Below, in pieces: positions 1 through 11,296 of a stretch of 64,000 nucleotides of DNA. Positions within the stretch are counted from its first letter, which is position 1; each line of letters opens with the position of its first letter. The notes under the pieces were generated by a model. It made no database searches, was not told where the DNA came from, and worked only from the letters and a program-made list of their open reading frames with translations. Where the stretch lies: positions 1,319,501 to 1,383,500 of the forward strand of contig VCCP01000007.1 in NCBI GenBank assembly GCA_005765155.1, read 5' to 3'. This stretch comes from Zelopaecilomyces penicillatus. Its lineage: Eukaryota > Ascomycota > Sordariomycetes > Hypocreales > Pseudodiploosporaceae. A program made the translations under genes and the position numbers.

Positions 1-2667
1 CGAACCCACAAAAATCTACCTTGCTATGGACTGGATCCAGCAGAACATCAATAACGTTATAGAACATCCCGGCAAGCTAGTGGACATCTCTGCTGTTTCC
101 TCAGCGGCGTCCGAAGCGCGACCCACGAAAACGATTGCTACTCAAAAGCGATCCAAAGGGCCTCCTCGAAGTCTCAAGTGGGTTGTGGATGCGGAGAGTA
201 GGGAGCGGTGGATGCAGAGACAAGAAAGCGCATCCATGAGAGACATGTTATCAAAACGAGAAAGGCTGCCGGCTTGGTATATGAAGGATGAGATTGTGCG
301 AGCAGTCAGCAATAATCACGTTACTATCATCAGCGGAGAAACAGGTTCAGGAAAGTCTACACAATCCGTCCAGTTTCTCTTGGATGATTTATACGAACAG
401 GGCCTTGGAAGTTGTGCCAATATGATCGTCACTCAACCACGTCGAATTTCGGCTCTTGGTCTTGCAGATCGAGTGGCTGAGGAAAGGTGCTCACGGGTTG
501 GAGAAGAGGTGGGTTACATCATTCGTGGCGAGTCTCGGCAGTCAAAAGATACCAAAATTACGTTTGTTACCATTGGAATTCTACTCAGGCGACTGCAGAC
601 ATCTGGAGGTCGCGTGGAAGATGTTGTAGCATCGTTAGCAGATGTCAGTCATGTCATCATTGACGAGGTCCATGAAAGAAGTCTCGACACAGACTTTCTC
701 CTGAACTTGATTCGAGAAGTCTTGATCAAGAAGAGAGATTCACTCAAGCTTATTCTTATGTCGGCAACTCTCGATGCGGCTACCTTTAGAAGCTATTTCT
801 CTTCCGAAGGATTGAAGGTTGGTACGGTCGAGATTTCGGGGAGAACATTCCCTGTCGAAGAATTTCATCTGGACGATGTCATCCGAATGACTGGTTTTGG
901 TGTGGAGGATACCAAGGAGCCATTTATAGATGATGGCACTATGGGCAAAATCATTCAGAAAATTGGATCTCGAATCAACTACAACCTAATATCAGAAGCG
1001 GTCAAGGCAATTGACTTTGAGCTCTCATACGAGAAACAGAAAGGGGGTATTTTGATCTTCCTTCCTGGTGTGGGTGAGATTAATCATGCTTGCAACCAGT
1101 TGCGATCAATTAGTTCGCTCTATGTTCTACCTCTGCATGCATCGTTAGAGACGCGGGAGCAGAAGAAAGTCTTTGCCAGTGCTCCGCACGGAAAACGCAA
1201 GGTTGTGGTAGCAACCAACGTGGCCGAGACATCCATCACGATCGATGATATTGTAGCTGTTATTGATAGTGGTAAAGTCAAGGAGACGAGCTTTGACTCT
1301 CAAAACAATATGAGAAAGCTGGAAGAAAACTGGGCCTCTCGAGCAGCATGCAAACAAAGACAGGGTCGAGCCGGCAGAGTCCAGGAGGGCAAATGCTACA
1401 AATTGTATACTCAGAATCTTGAGCGGGCCATGGCTGAGCGACCAGAGCCAGAAATTCGACGAGTTCCGCTAGAACAGCTGTGTCTTTCAGTCCGCGCGAT
1501 GGGAATGAAGGACGTGGCCTGGTTCCTTGGACGATCGCCTACACCCCCCGAAACGCCTGCAATTGAGAGTGCCATCAAACAGCTACGTCGGATGGGTGCC
1601 CTTGATGGCGATGAGTTGACAGCCATGGGCCAGCAGCTCGCCATGCTTCCGGCAGATCTGCGATGTGGAAAGCTGATGGTCTTTGGTGCGATTTTCGGCT
1701 GCTTGGATGACTGCATAACCATTGCTGCGATTTTGAGTACGAGAAGTCCATTCGTGTCCCCACAAGAGAGGCGCGAAGAGTCTAGGGAGGCGAGAATGAA
1801 ATTCTGCACTGGGGATGGTGATTTGATCACGGATCTTGAAGCTTTCTGCCAATGGAACGAAATGATGCGTGACCGTATTCCGCAACGGCAGATAAGGTCA
1901 TTCTGTGACATGAACTTCCTGTCTTACCAGTCCCTGAATGACATCGCAAACACCAAGACACAGTACTACACTGCGTTGGCAGAAATTGGCATTGTTCCAT
2001 CCTCGCGAGCCGTCCAGGAGACATACGAAGCCGCCCCACGCAGTTCGCAGCTTCTGAGGGCATTGGTAGCATCAGCGTTCACACCGCAGATTGCTAGGAT
2101 TCAGTACCCTGACAAGAAATTTGCGAGCTCCATGTCTGGTGCCGTTGAACTAGACCCGGAGGCCAAGGCTATCAAGTATTTCTGTCAGGAACCTGGCCGC
2201 GTGTTTGTTCATCCCAGCAGCACATTGTTTGGAAGCCAAGGCTTCTCAGGTAATGCTGCGTACATGTCATACTTTACTATGATTTCAACTTCAAAGATTT
2301 TTATCCGGGACTTGACGCGTAAGTTCGTTTTTTAGTCCTCAACTTTCCAAATATGAGCGTGTTGTCAACCTGTGTGTGTGTGTGTGTGTGTGTATGTAGC
2401 TAACTAGATTCTCAAGCCTTGAACGCATATACCCTTCTCATGTTCTGCGGGCCAATTGAAGTAGATACCCTCGGGCGCGGCTTGCTCGTCGACGGATGGC
2501 TCCGGCTCAGGGGGTGGGCTAGGCTTGGAGTTTTGATTGCCAGACTCAGGGGCATGGTAGATGATCTCATTGCAGAGAAGGTGGAGAATCCGAGACTCGA
2601 TCTGGCGCAGAGTAAGGTGATTAAGTTGGTGAACAAAATGATAGAGCTGGATGGGCTAGACGCGTAA
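1..2667 (+). CDS. DEAH-box RNA helicase, DHX57/YLR419W-like (5' partial)
   Basis: ATP-dependent DEAH/RHA-family helicase, probably acting on RNA-protein complexes. Exons are <1-2318 and 2417-2667. The frame is open from base 2 to the first ATG at 26, so the gene starts upstream of the window, where fungal homologues carry UBA/RWD-type domains. Numbering from the ATG at 26, Walker A GETGSGKST is at about residues 104-112, the DEVH box near 213, an SAT motif follows in LILMSATLD, and motif VI QRQGRAGR comes before the helicase-associated (HA2) and OB-fold C-terminal regions. The intron 2319-2416 uses GTAAGT, a TG microsatellite and a GCTAAC branch point. Splicing gives RDLTPLNAYTLLMFCGPI, the usual family C-terminal segment. 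Without splicing, translation would stop at 2335. The helicase assignment is firm; the DHX57 subfamily rests on my memory of fungal homologues. Confidence 0.93.
2371..2393 (+). repeat. (TG)n microsatellite inside the helicase intron
   Basis: Eleven TG units lie just upstream of the GCTAAC branch point (near 2399) of the helicase intron. Length changes here could affect splicing of the last exon. Confidence 0.95.
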
Positions 2668-3170
2668 ATGGTTTATTTTTATTTTTGGGGTGGGTGAAAA
2701 GCAGACGAGCACATAGTTGGAAAAAGGGGGTGTTCTTTGACGCTGGAAAAGCTATCCCTCATCTACTGAAATTGACGATGCATGCGGTTGGTATTTCGTA
2801 TGCAGTAGATCGGTAGAGATGCTTATGATATGACGAATATGGAGAACAAGGGTCTAGAAATAAGGATTCGCTATTCATACCCTGATGTAAATGGAATACT
2901 GCTGCTGCGTTGGGTTAAAACCAAATATTTGACGTCAATTTGACACGGACTGTTGACCCCATTGTCATGGAGTAGCTATAGCGGACGACTCGGCTAGGTA
3001 GGAAGCCTGGAGGCTCAAACCCATCACCTAGAATAATAACCCTCCCTCACTCATCCGCACATCACACCTATCTCAGACGACATTGTACTTGCCTTTTCAC
3101 ATACTTTTTCCCACACATCGTCTGTGAAATAGCTGTATTGGGTCTCTCTGCATTAGTTTGTGATACGGCC
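2668..3170. other. Intergenic region, helicase 3' end to hnt3 start
   Basis: No coding sequence is seen. It holds the 3' UTR of the helicase gene (T-rich stretch at about 2672-2686) and the promoter of the aprataxin-like gene, including a CRE-type palindrome at 2930. Confidence 0.7.
2930..2937. promoter_or_regulatory. CRE-type bZIP palindrome TGACGTCA
   Basis: A perfect TGACGTCA lies 234 bp upstream of the aprataxin-like ATG. In fungi this sequence is bound by CREB/ATF- and UPR-type bZIP factors. A single site is only suggestive, but its place upstream of a DNA-repair gene is plausible. Confidence 0.45.
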
Positions 3171-4252
3171 ATGGACAATGCTGATGTCGACCCCGACGAG
3201 GCGATGACCAGAGACGAACTCCGAGATGAAGCGCCATCATCATCATCATCGAGGCCAAAAGCAGGAAATGCCTGTAAGTTGGCGTTTGACACCTTTTTAT
3301 AAAAGAGAATTCATGGCCATGCTGTGTAGAAAAAAACTGTCGTGTTTTTTTTTCAAAGTCGTGTAAAGCGCCGTTCGCTAACCTCTTGATGTTTGATTCA
3401 AAAACCTCCACGGGCAAAAAAAAAGTCTCCAAACTCATGGCTCCCAAGCCCAAACCAAAATCAAAATCAAAACCTCAGATGTCAAGATCCATCCCGTTCA
3501 AGAACCGTATGGCGCTGGGCGCGTACATCCAGAGCCCGGAGTCGTATCCGTCTTCGGTCGTCATCTACTTTAATGATGACTTTGTGGTGATCCACGATAA
3601 GTATCCCAAGGCGACTATCCATACGCTTTTGCTGCCTCGCGACGCGCGGTTCAGCTTGATGCATCCCTTTGATGCTCTTGAGGATGTCGAGTTTCTTGCC
3701 AAAGTACAAAAAGAGGTGATGAAGCTCAAGGTCCTTGTTGCTACTGAGCTCCAGCGCCGTCTTGGCACGCACAGCCGGTCTGACGCTGCTCGTGAAGCTG
3801 TGCTGAACGGCACAGCAGACCCCGAAGATGTCAATGTTGATGTCATCGCGCCCTCGTCATCTTCCCCATCGTCTTCCTCGGCTTCTCCAATGAATGAAGG
3901 CGTCGCTGCCAAGGTCCCTGGTCTACCTGCGGGCCGCGACTGGGCAGCCGACGTGAAATGCGGCGTCCACGCTGTGCCTAGCATGGGTCATTTACATATC
4001 CATGTGCTCTCTGGAGATATGCACTCCCCTACGCTACGCCATCGGAAGCATTACAACTCTTTCAACACGCCGTTCCTTGTCGATGTTGCCGACTTCCCGC
4101 TGCCGGCTGGGGAGCCACGGCGGAGCTCCAAGGAGGAAGGGTATATGCGAAGAGACCTCGTATGTTGGCGCTGTCAGAGGAACTTCAAGAATCGGTTCAA
4201 GGAGCTCAAAGAGCATCTAGACGAGGAATTTGAGCAGTGGAAGACAGTGTGA
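3171..4252 (+). CDS. hnt3: Aprataxin-like HIT-domain DNA-end repair hydrolase
   Basis: Removes AMP from abortive 5'-adenylated DNA ends left by DNA ligases; nuclear. Exons are 3171-3273 and 3426-4252, phase 1, giving 309 aa. The splice gives GNAFSKLMAPKPK, matching the usual fungal start of the HIT domain. The HIT triad is in MGHLHIHVLS (His223, 225, 227); aprataxins use the middle His for the adenylate intermediate. A C-terminal zinc finger of the aprataxin type starts at CWRC (281-284), followed by His298 and an EEFEQW tail. A Lys/Pro/Ser stretch and a Ser-rich loop (SSSSPSSSS) flank and interrupt the HIT domain. The family is confident; the acceptor at 3425 is an A-rich AG chosen for frame, with the branch point CGCTAAC about 45 nt upstream. 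Confidence 0.9.
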
Positions 4253-4942
4253 GATTTACGATGGAGGTGCCAAAAACTGGACATACATAGATATTATATG
4301 CTATACACACATATATAAGCCAAGACGATAAGACAGATGCCAGGACAACCACCATTTTCCAGATCTTCTAGCATGTTCGACAACAAGCTTACACACAGAC
4401 GTCAGCGGCTACAATCAAACACATGAGTTCTAGAGTTGCCCTATATAGTTTCAATTCCATGTCGTCCAACACTATATAAGAGAGAGGCTCAGAAACCAAA
4501 TACAAGAAAAAAGCCCAGCCCCGACATTGACCAAGCCCACAGGTTATCCAGCGCGTGTGCATGCGTGTTGTTCAAACGGAATAAAACCCTCCAACCCGGA
4601 TCCCCGATGCGTCCCACATGCCAGCCAGCCTATCGCAAAAAAAAAAAAATAACACCAAAAAAAAAACGAGAGCAGTCTCCCCGAGTGTGTCAAGGGCTAT
4701 TAAAACCCCTAAGCTATCCTATCAACGCCGTCGACCAGCCGCAGATGTAGCGTTTCGGGGGCGGTTTCCATGTAAGCCATAGATGGATACATATATATGC
4801 GTTTGCTTTGCTTTTTGTCCATGTATGTGTCAAGGATGGTGCTCCCGTCCTTCTGTTTCGTTGTCCCCCTGTCAGCCCAAGAGGTCAAGTCATCATCAAC
4901 TACTCGTTGTGCGTTCCGCGGGTCGTGCAGTTGGGAAGTAGT
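4253..4942. other. Convergent intergenic region (3' ends of hnt3 and AT-hook gene)
   Basis: Two poly-A tracts (about 4637-4649 and 4658-4667) and AT-rich terminator-like sequence are present. No credible coding sequence was seen. It probably holds both 3' UTRs. Confidence 0.6.
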
Positions 4943-5661
4943 TTACTCCTCGTCGCCCACGCTTGCGTCATCCTCGTCGTCTTCCTCGTTAAAGTCCACC
5001 TCCTACGCAACCAAGTCTGTATCAGCCAAATAGTTTCTTGAGACCGGAGATCCACGGTGGTTGACCGACCTCTTGTGCGGGAGACTGGGGACCCGATGCG
5101 GGTTTCTTCTTCTTCAGACCGGCTTCACTGTCTTTTCGTTGGGTGCACAGGGCGCCGTCAGCCACCTATTCATGGCAATCCTCAAATGGCGCGCGCGCAT
5201 AGGGGCTATTTACAGCCTCGGGACAGATTCATCTGCTACTCACCAGAATCCACGGGGAGCTCTTCCGCATTGTCGTCAGCATCCGCATCCTCGGCAGCGG
5301 CAGCAGCCTTGGGGCGACGGCCACGCTTCTTGCCAGACTTGGGAGTGGGAGTTGATGTCGCCACGGGCACCGCTGGGTCAGACTTGCGAGGTCTTCCGCG
5401 TCCTCCAGCACGCTTCTCCGCAGCCGGGGTAGCTGGTGTCTTGGCTACAGCAGGTTCCTTCTTGGTAACGCCCTTAGGACGGCCACGGGGACGGCCGGTG
5501 GGCACGTACGGCTTGGATGGATTGTCGCCCTTGGGACGGCCGCGCGGTCGTCCAGTTGGGACGTACGGCTTCTTGACGCCGCTCTCCTGGGTCAGCTTGT
5601 TACGCGACGTCTCAGCCGACGCAATGTCGCTGGTCGTCACTTGCTCCTTTGTTCGCGCCAT
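4943..5661 (-). CDS. AT-hook (HMGA-like) chromatin protein
   Basis: Small basic protein expected to bind the minor groove of AT-rich DNA. Exons on the minus strand are 5661-5244, 5131-5070 and 5002-4943, giving 179 aa. The start MARTKEQVTTSD is the first ATG in frame. It has two near-identical 15-residue units KPYVPTGRPRGRPKG, a third hook core GRGRPRK and a fourth KRGRRPK. The remainder is Ala/Pro/Lys-rich, ending in an acidic tail EEDDEDDASVGDEE. The first intron has a good GTGAGT donor. The second donor (GAG|GTCGGT) is weaker and was chosen because it joins the acidic tail in frame (phase 0). Acidic tails following basic DNA-binding regions are common in HMG-type proteins. No enzyme domain is visible. 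Confidence 0.8.
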
Positions 5662-6089
5662 GTCGCAACTGGGAACGGGTTTCTGGCGCCTCAGCAAGTA
5701 AGCGAAAAGTAAAAGAGTTCAATTGGCGTGGAGAAAGGCGTGTAATGGCAGGCCACAGCAATCAATTCCAGATAGTAACAAGGCTGATTGATGCGGATGC
5801 GAGGTGAAGGAAAATATCGCAGGCGCGCAAGAGCGAAGGTTTGGGGTGATGTAAGGCACACGCAACAGACGCGTCGGGGAGAATAGTTGCGCCAGCTCAA
5901 GGGGATCGATTGGGTCGGCGCAGTGGAGTTGGGGGGATGGACAGAAAAGCGCGACGCACAGCACAGTAGCGTTGCAGGGAGACGCTGGTGTTGAAACCAA
6001 TACCTGCTCCAGGGACAGTTAAGTAAGGTAAGGTAGGTACCTGAGTAACCGGGACCTTGTACTACACCTAACATGGTTGTTATGGGACC

Positions 6090-6101
6090 TACTACGTAGT
6101 A
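6090..6101. repeat. Perfect palindrome TACTACGTAGTA
   Basis: A self-complementary 12-mer. The same core recurs as a 14-mer at 22636-22649 in the 12-kb desert. Confidence 0.9.
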
Positions 6102-6416
6102 AGTTCACTACGACGCTACTCCTCTGTACGTGAGGCGCAACCAGCAAAAGAAAAGGTTCCAATGGTCATAACAGAGCATAATTAACATGGGTTCACCAAC
6201 AAGGAACTGAGGTAACTACGGATAGTACAAAACACATAAACATTGACTGCTATAATTCTGGGGTAATTCCAGACAATTCAGTTGAAGCGCAGCACACACG
6301 TGCCCCTCTGCATTTGTGTACAATTATTCCGGCCACCTTATTTGGTGCGCGCAGAAAGATAACAGACCCATCTGGGTGAGTGAGCAGCTTGACAGGCTAA
6401 GGAAAACCTGTTTGGC

Positions 6417-6423
6417 TGACTCA
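6417..6423. promoter_or_regulatory. AP-1/Gcn4(CPC1)-type site TGACTCA
   Basis: A consensus TGACTCA lies 266 bp upstream of the kinesin start, in the shared promoter. This bZIP site mediates amino-acid or stress control in fungi. Single occurrence, so only tentative. Confidence 0.35.
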
Positions 6424-6688
6424 TCCCATCGAGCTCCACGTTTGCTGGCTGGGCAGACCTGGTTCCACGGGTAGGTAATTGCAAGTGGTGCAGATTTGTG
6501 TCACCTACCTGTACGTACCCGCGATACTAGCAGCAACAACCCCCTGCTGTTTACCCCGGCAACCCACTCATGACGCCAAAGTAAACAAAAGGACGGTCAA
6601 GCGCCCCCCCAGCTAGCACTTGATGTGGCACATTCTTCGCCGACGACGTGACGACAGCATTCGTAAAATCAACGAGACACTGTACATT

Positions 6689-8551
6689 ATGGCTCTCGAT
6701 GCGAGATTGATGCCCTCACCGTCGGCTGCTTCTGAGTCCCGCATGGTGTACTCGTCGGCTTCGACTCCTTCGCTTAGATCGCGAGATGGAACTGTGCCAA
6801 TGCTCGCCAGGATGGATGGAGGCGGTAACGTCAGAGTCGTTGTTCGTGTGCGGGCCTTTTTGCAACGAGGTGTGTGTGACAGATGGTCTTGCTCCAGAGG
6901 GACAAGGCAAACAAACCCAAGATGAAAAGCTGACTTATTCTTCATCAAAGAACTCCTACGGCAGGCAAGATGTCTAGTCGATATGGATCCCATTACGCAA
7001 CTCACGACTCTATACGCCCCTGAGATCCCGGATACACCAAACAGCAAGCTCAAGTCCCGCAAGGTCATTGAAGACAAGAGCTTCACATTCGATAGCTCCT
7101 TCTGGAGCCACGACACCAAAGACAGACACTATGCTCATCAGGAGGATGTCTACAACAGCCTGGGCGAAGAGTTTCTCGACCATAACTTCGAGGGCTACCA
7201 CACCTGTATATTTGCCTACGGTCAGACAGGCTCCGGCAAAAGCTACACCATGATGGGCACTCCTGATCATCCTGGCTTGATTCCTCGCACCTGCGAGGAC
7301 CTGTTTGAGAGAATCGATGCCGCTCAGAACGAAGACTGCAACGTTGCCTACAATGTTCGTGTTTCCTACTTTGAGGTCTACAACGAGCATGTGCGGGATC
7401 TTCTGGTCCCCGTTGTCCCTAATACACCACCAAACTACCTCAAGATTCGCGAGTCCCCCACCGAGGGTCCATACGTCAAAGATCTCACCGAGGTACCGGT
7501 TCGAAATATTTCGGAAATAATGCGTTTCATGACAATGGGGGATGCATCACGGACAACGGCGAGCACCAAGATGAACGACACTAGTAGTCGAAGCCATGCC
7601 GTCTTTACCATCATGCTGAAGCAGATTCATCACGACATGGAGACCGACGAGACAACGGAGCGCAGCTCAAGAATCCGGCTAGTTGATCTAGCGGGCAGTG
7701 AAAGAGCAAAGGCGACCGAAGCCACTGGTGCACGACTACGGGAGGGTAGCAACATCAACAAGTCGCTCACAACACTAGGCCGTGTTATTGCAGCTCTAGC
7801 AGACCCAAAACAGCTTCGGTCTGGAAAGCGAAAGGACATTGTGCCATACAGAGACTCCATCCTCACCTGGTTATTGAAAGACTCCCTCGGTGGTAACAGC
7901 AAGACCGCCATGATTGCCTGCATTTCTCCCTCTGATTATGACGAAACACTCTCAACTCTGCGATATGCAGACCAGGCGAAGAGGATTCGCACTCGTGCCG
8001 TGGTCAACCAGGATCACATTTCAACCGCGGAACGAGATGCCCAAATTGCAGCCATGGCTGAGGAAATCCGAATACTGCAACTCTCAGTCTCGGACTCCCG
8101 GCAGCGCGAGAAGAACGCTAAAGAGGCTGAAGAGAAGCTTGAGGAGTATCAGAATCGCGTGGCGACGATGCAGCGCATGGTGGAAGAGCGCAGCATGGTT
8201 GCAGAGAGCAAAATCAAGAAACTACAAACGGAAAACGAAGCACTCAAGCTGCATCTCAAGCTTGCCATTGAGAGCCTCAAGAACCCTATTCCTCATGTCG
8301 AACTTAAATCCAGTGAGGACCAAGAGAACCGCGTCGACGAGCTGTCAGATAATGGTGAAGAGGATGACAGCTACTACGACGACGGATACGATTCAGAGAG
8401 TACTGCCGCCGCCGAGGAAGAACTACAGGAGGAGATGGAGCGGTATTTGCAAGACATGGGTAACCTCAGAAAGCTCATTGGTGGGGACGTTTCTCGATTC
8501 AAGGATCCGGACAGCGTTCGAATGCCCTTGGGATTACGACACAATGTTTAA
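6689..8551 (+). CDS. Kinesin-3 (UNC-104/KIF1) type motor, short form
   Basis: Plus-end microtubule motor for organelle transport. Exons are 6689-6869 and 6951-8551, 593 aa. The splice (G|AA, branch GCTGAC) restores RVRAFLQRE followed by CLVDMDPITQLTTLY, the kinesin-3 N-terminal signature. The P-loop GQTGSGKSYT is at about 151-160, switch I is NDTSSRSH, switch II LVDLAGSE, followed by LREGSNINKSL and the neck. Coiled coil (Glu/Lys/Gln-rich heptads) and an acidic segment DDSYYDDGYDSES follow. The protein ends at 593 aa with no complete FHA and no PH domain, unlike the roughly 1600-residue UNC-104 kinesins. It resembles the short fungal kinesin-3 described as Nkin3 in Neurospora, linked there to mitochondrial transport. 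The start at 6689 is the least certain point; an in-frame ATG at 6623 also exists. Confidence 0.92.
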
Positions 8552-9701
8552 GGCTTGATTGATGCATGGTACCTGCTGAGCAAAGAGGCCAGAGGGGGAA
8601 AAGTTTCCACAGTGGCATGAGATTGTTGCAAGCGATGGTGTTTTGGGAACAGCCAGGTCTGGCTAGGACATGTCGCATGAAGTCGACATGAGCTTGTTTT
8701 TGCCGAACTTGATGTTACACTTCTTTTTTTTGGAGTTAAATATATGTATCTTTTTGAATTCGGACAGGCAAAGGTGATGATTCTATGTTTCTATTAGCAA
8801 TATTCGAGTATTATACAACCATTTTGCCAGCCTAGCCGGTTCCTGTCTGCCTCTCTATCTCTCTCTCTTTCTCCGGTTCTCTTCTGGTAATCGGGTAGGT
8901 GAGCTGTCAGTGTAAATCAATACCCAAAAGGGTAGACAATAAGCTGAAACCAACGCCACCAAGCCTATTGTCGCCAGGAACGGGATGCCATTTGATGTCT
9001 CACATCCGTTCGTCTCGGCTCTAGGCTGGGTAATACATACACAGGAGACAATGTATGCGTGTCTCGTTGATGCAGTTGGCGCCGCGTTGGCTGGGGTCTG
9101 GTGGACACGCACGCAGGTGTGTTGCGTGGCCCCTAAGGTATTGGACGGTTATAGGGGATGATAGCGGTTAATCGGTAGGTGGCTCGTTGATTCCCCGTAG
9201 CGCCTTGGGCCGCTCCGTCGGCTACCGCCACAAGTGCCGTACGGTTCAAACGACCGCTGTGGAGGTTGATCTGGATGTTCCCTGAATGTCCCTGAGCGGC
9301 CCCCCCCTGGTCTGCCGCTGGGCCGCTGGGTGGATAGCACTGGGCCGCCTCGCTAGGCCCAAACACTGCCCCTCCGTAACGGTCCCTGGGCGCTGCAAGC
9401 CTGCAACCCCCGCCATGGCATCATGCATCATCCCATCCAACTTCACCCATCTATCTCTCCTTCCAGCCATTTCCGGAGACGCTGCGTCACTTTGTCGCTT
9501 CGTCACATCTTTCTCGGTCTACACCTTATACGGTATCTGTGAATAGTCTGCCCGAGCCCCTGCTCCTAGCAGCTGCTTTACCCTCATATCTTAACCGCTT
9601 CCCTCGATTCTTCATATTCCTCCTCCTCCTTCTTTGCTCTCTTCTCAATATCTAGATTGTACTCATTCCCGCCACAAGGAGTACCAACACAATACAGCAC
9701 A
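8552..9701. other. Intergenic region, kinesin 3' end to eIF4E promoter
   Basis: No credible gene. The right end (about 9580-9660) is a pyrimidine-rich plus-strand tract followed by a CA-rich leader, typical of an actively transcribed fungal translation-factor promoter. Confidence 0.6.
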
Positions 9702-10664
9702 ATGTCGATGCGACCGCAGCTCTTTACCAGCGGCCTGTCCGGCCTATCGCAGAGCACTACCGCCGACAGTGTCAGTTCTCCCGCAGAACAGCGCGACGAT
9801 GCGAAGCGCAACTTCCTCAAGACCATGAGGCCGCTGCCTACACAGCACTACTGGGATGTCTATTTTGACAAGTCAGTATACCCCACAACATACCCTATAT
9901 AGCAGAGAAAGACGTTGTCGTGACAGTTAAGACTGGCATGGTGACCCGTGGCTGATTCATAGCTCCTCTTCAGACAAGCGAAAGATACTCAACCGACCGA
10001 GGGCGACGTATACAATGCCCAACTCGAAACCATTGGTGAGCGCATCGAGTCTGTCCAGGACTTTTGGCGCTACCACAATAATACCCCCATTCAGCAGATC
10101 AAGATGCGCGAGTCTCTTTACCTCTTCAAATCGGGATTTAAGCCCATATGGGAAGACCGCCGCAACATCAACGGCGGCAGCTGGACATTTCGTGTACCAA
10201 AGGCTGTTGGCCCCGATGTCTGGACTCGGATCCAGCTTCTAGCCATTGGCGAGAAGCTCGAGAGCGTCATTGATGAAGGTGCGTGTCCGAACCCTAGGTC
10301 TGCTATTTATATCAGCCAAAGCTACATCTAGGAGAACCAATGTTCTAACTTTTTACTTTCCCATTAAGATGACCAAATCTGCGGCGTCGGTCTGTCGGTC
10401 CGCTTTAACTCACACCTTATCACGATATGGCATCGAGACTCGTCCAAGAAAACTTCCATCGACAATATCCTCGCATGTATCCTCGAAGAGCTGCCTGCGG
10501 AGATGCAGCCCAAACCGGACAACTATTTCTATAAGAAGCACGCAGACCACGCCGGTTTCAAGGCCCCGCCAGAGTTGCAGGCTGTCCTTGATTCCCAAAA
10601 GAAGCGAGACACTGATACCGCCATCAACAACCCTGAAGTGGTCGTGCAGTCACCTGCACAATAA
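9702..10664 (+). CDS. eIF4E family mRNA cap-binding protein, class II (4EHP-like)
   Basis: Binds the m7G cap of mRNA in the cytoplasm. Exons are 9702-9871, 9974-10278 and 10369-10664, 256 aa; phases 2 and 1 join cleanly with TTCTAAC before the last acceptor. Family landmarks are FWRYHNN (for FWxLYN), PIWED (cap-stacking Trp102 equivalent), NGGSW, and ICGVGLSVRF...ITIW. At the position of the first cap-stacking Trp (human Trp56, T-W-Q-A-N-L) this protein has Tyr70 in V-Y-N-A-Q-L. Trp-to-Tyr here defines class II eIF4E/4EHP proteins, which often act in selective translation or repression rather than general initiation. The C-terminal tail after the eIF4E fold (about 40 residues, Gln/Lys/Val-rich) is unassigned. 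The family is certain; the class is an inference from this alignment. Confidence 0.93.
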
Positions 10665-11296
10665 AACGCACGGGCTTTGTGAGCTTGGAGGCTTTTGTGA
10701 TGCTTTCTCAAGACACATTCTATTGATGAGGATTGGCTTTTCTCTCTAGGCTGGATGCTTTTGGCGATTCTTCTTCCCGTTATCGGTTTTGTGAATGGCA
10801 TGGTCCAAGGCGTTTAGACGGTTTCTGTTCCGAGGCTTAGGGTCCTGTCTGACCACCTCTGTTGCACAATGTTTGATATTATATTTCACGTCCCCATTTG
10901 GAAAGAACTTTCAAAACAGAATTCCATATTTCTTCATATAGCTAGCATGCATAGACCGACATGTAAGCTATGGCAAGCCAATATTGTATACCATGAAGCA
11001 TCACGGAACCGGTATGCTACCAAGGGTCATGTAAACAATTGTTATGTACATAACATTTACAATGCTCAATGATGATGTACAACAAACTAGCCCCTTTATC
11101 TCTTCTGGGTATAAACTGTGGCAACTTTGTGTGTTCCCGTGTCGTATCTTGACTTCCAAGTTCCGCATACCATACCTCCCCCAACGCCTCGCCAAAGATG
11201 TCAAACCAAAGCTAAGAGTGAAAAACAAAAGAGAGAGAAAAGAACAAACTGTCCAAGAGAAATTCTAGATTCACACCGCTCCCAACATGGCCAAAA
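10665..11296. other. Convergent intergenic region (eIF4E and EF-hand 3' ends)
   Basis: AT-rich, with several short ORFs on both strands lacking family features. Probably 3' UTRs and terminators. Confidence 0.6.

Larger units (their letters stand above)
5662..6688. promoter_or_regulatory. Divergent promoter region, AT-hook gene / kinesin
   Basis: About 1 kb between divergently transcribed genes, without credible coding sequence. It contains GTAAGGTAAGGTAGGTACCT-like words near 6025, a 12-bp palindrome TACTACGTAGTA at 6090 and an AP-1/Gcn4-type site at 6417. Confidence 0.6.

Noticed and set aside
1411..1911. 166-codon minus-strand ORF
   Set aside because: Lies opposite the helicase exon, whose protein is unmistakable; it has no domain of its own.
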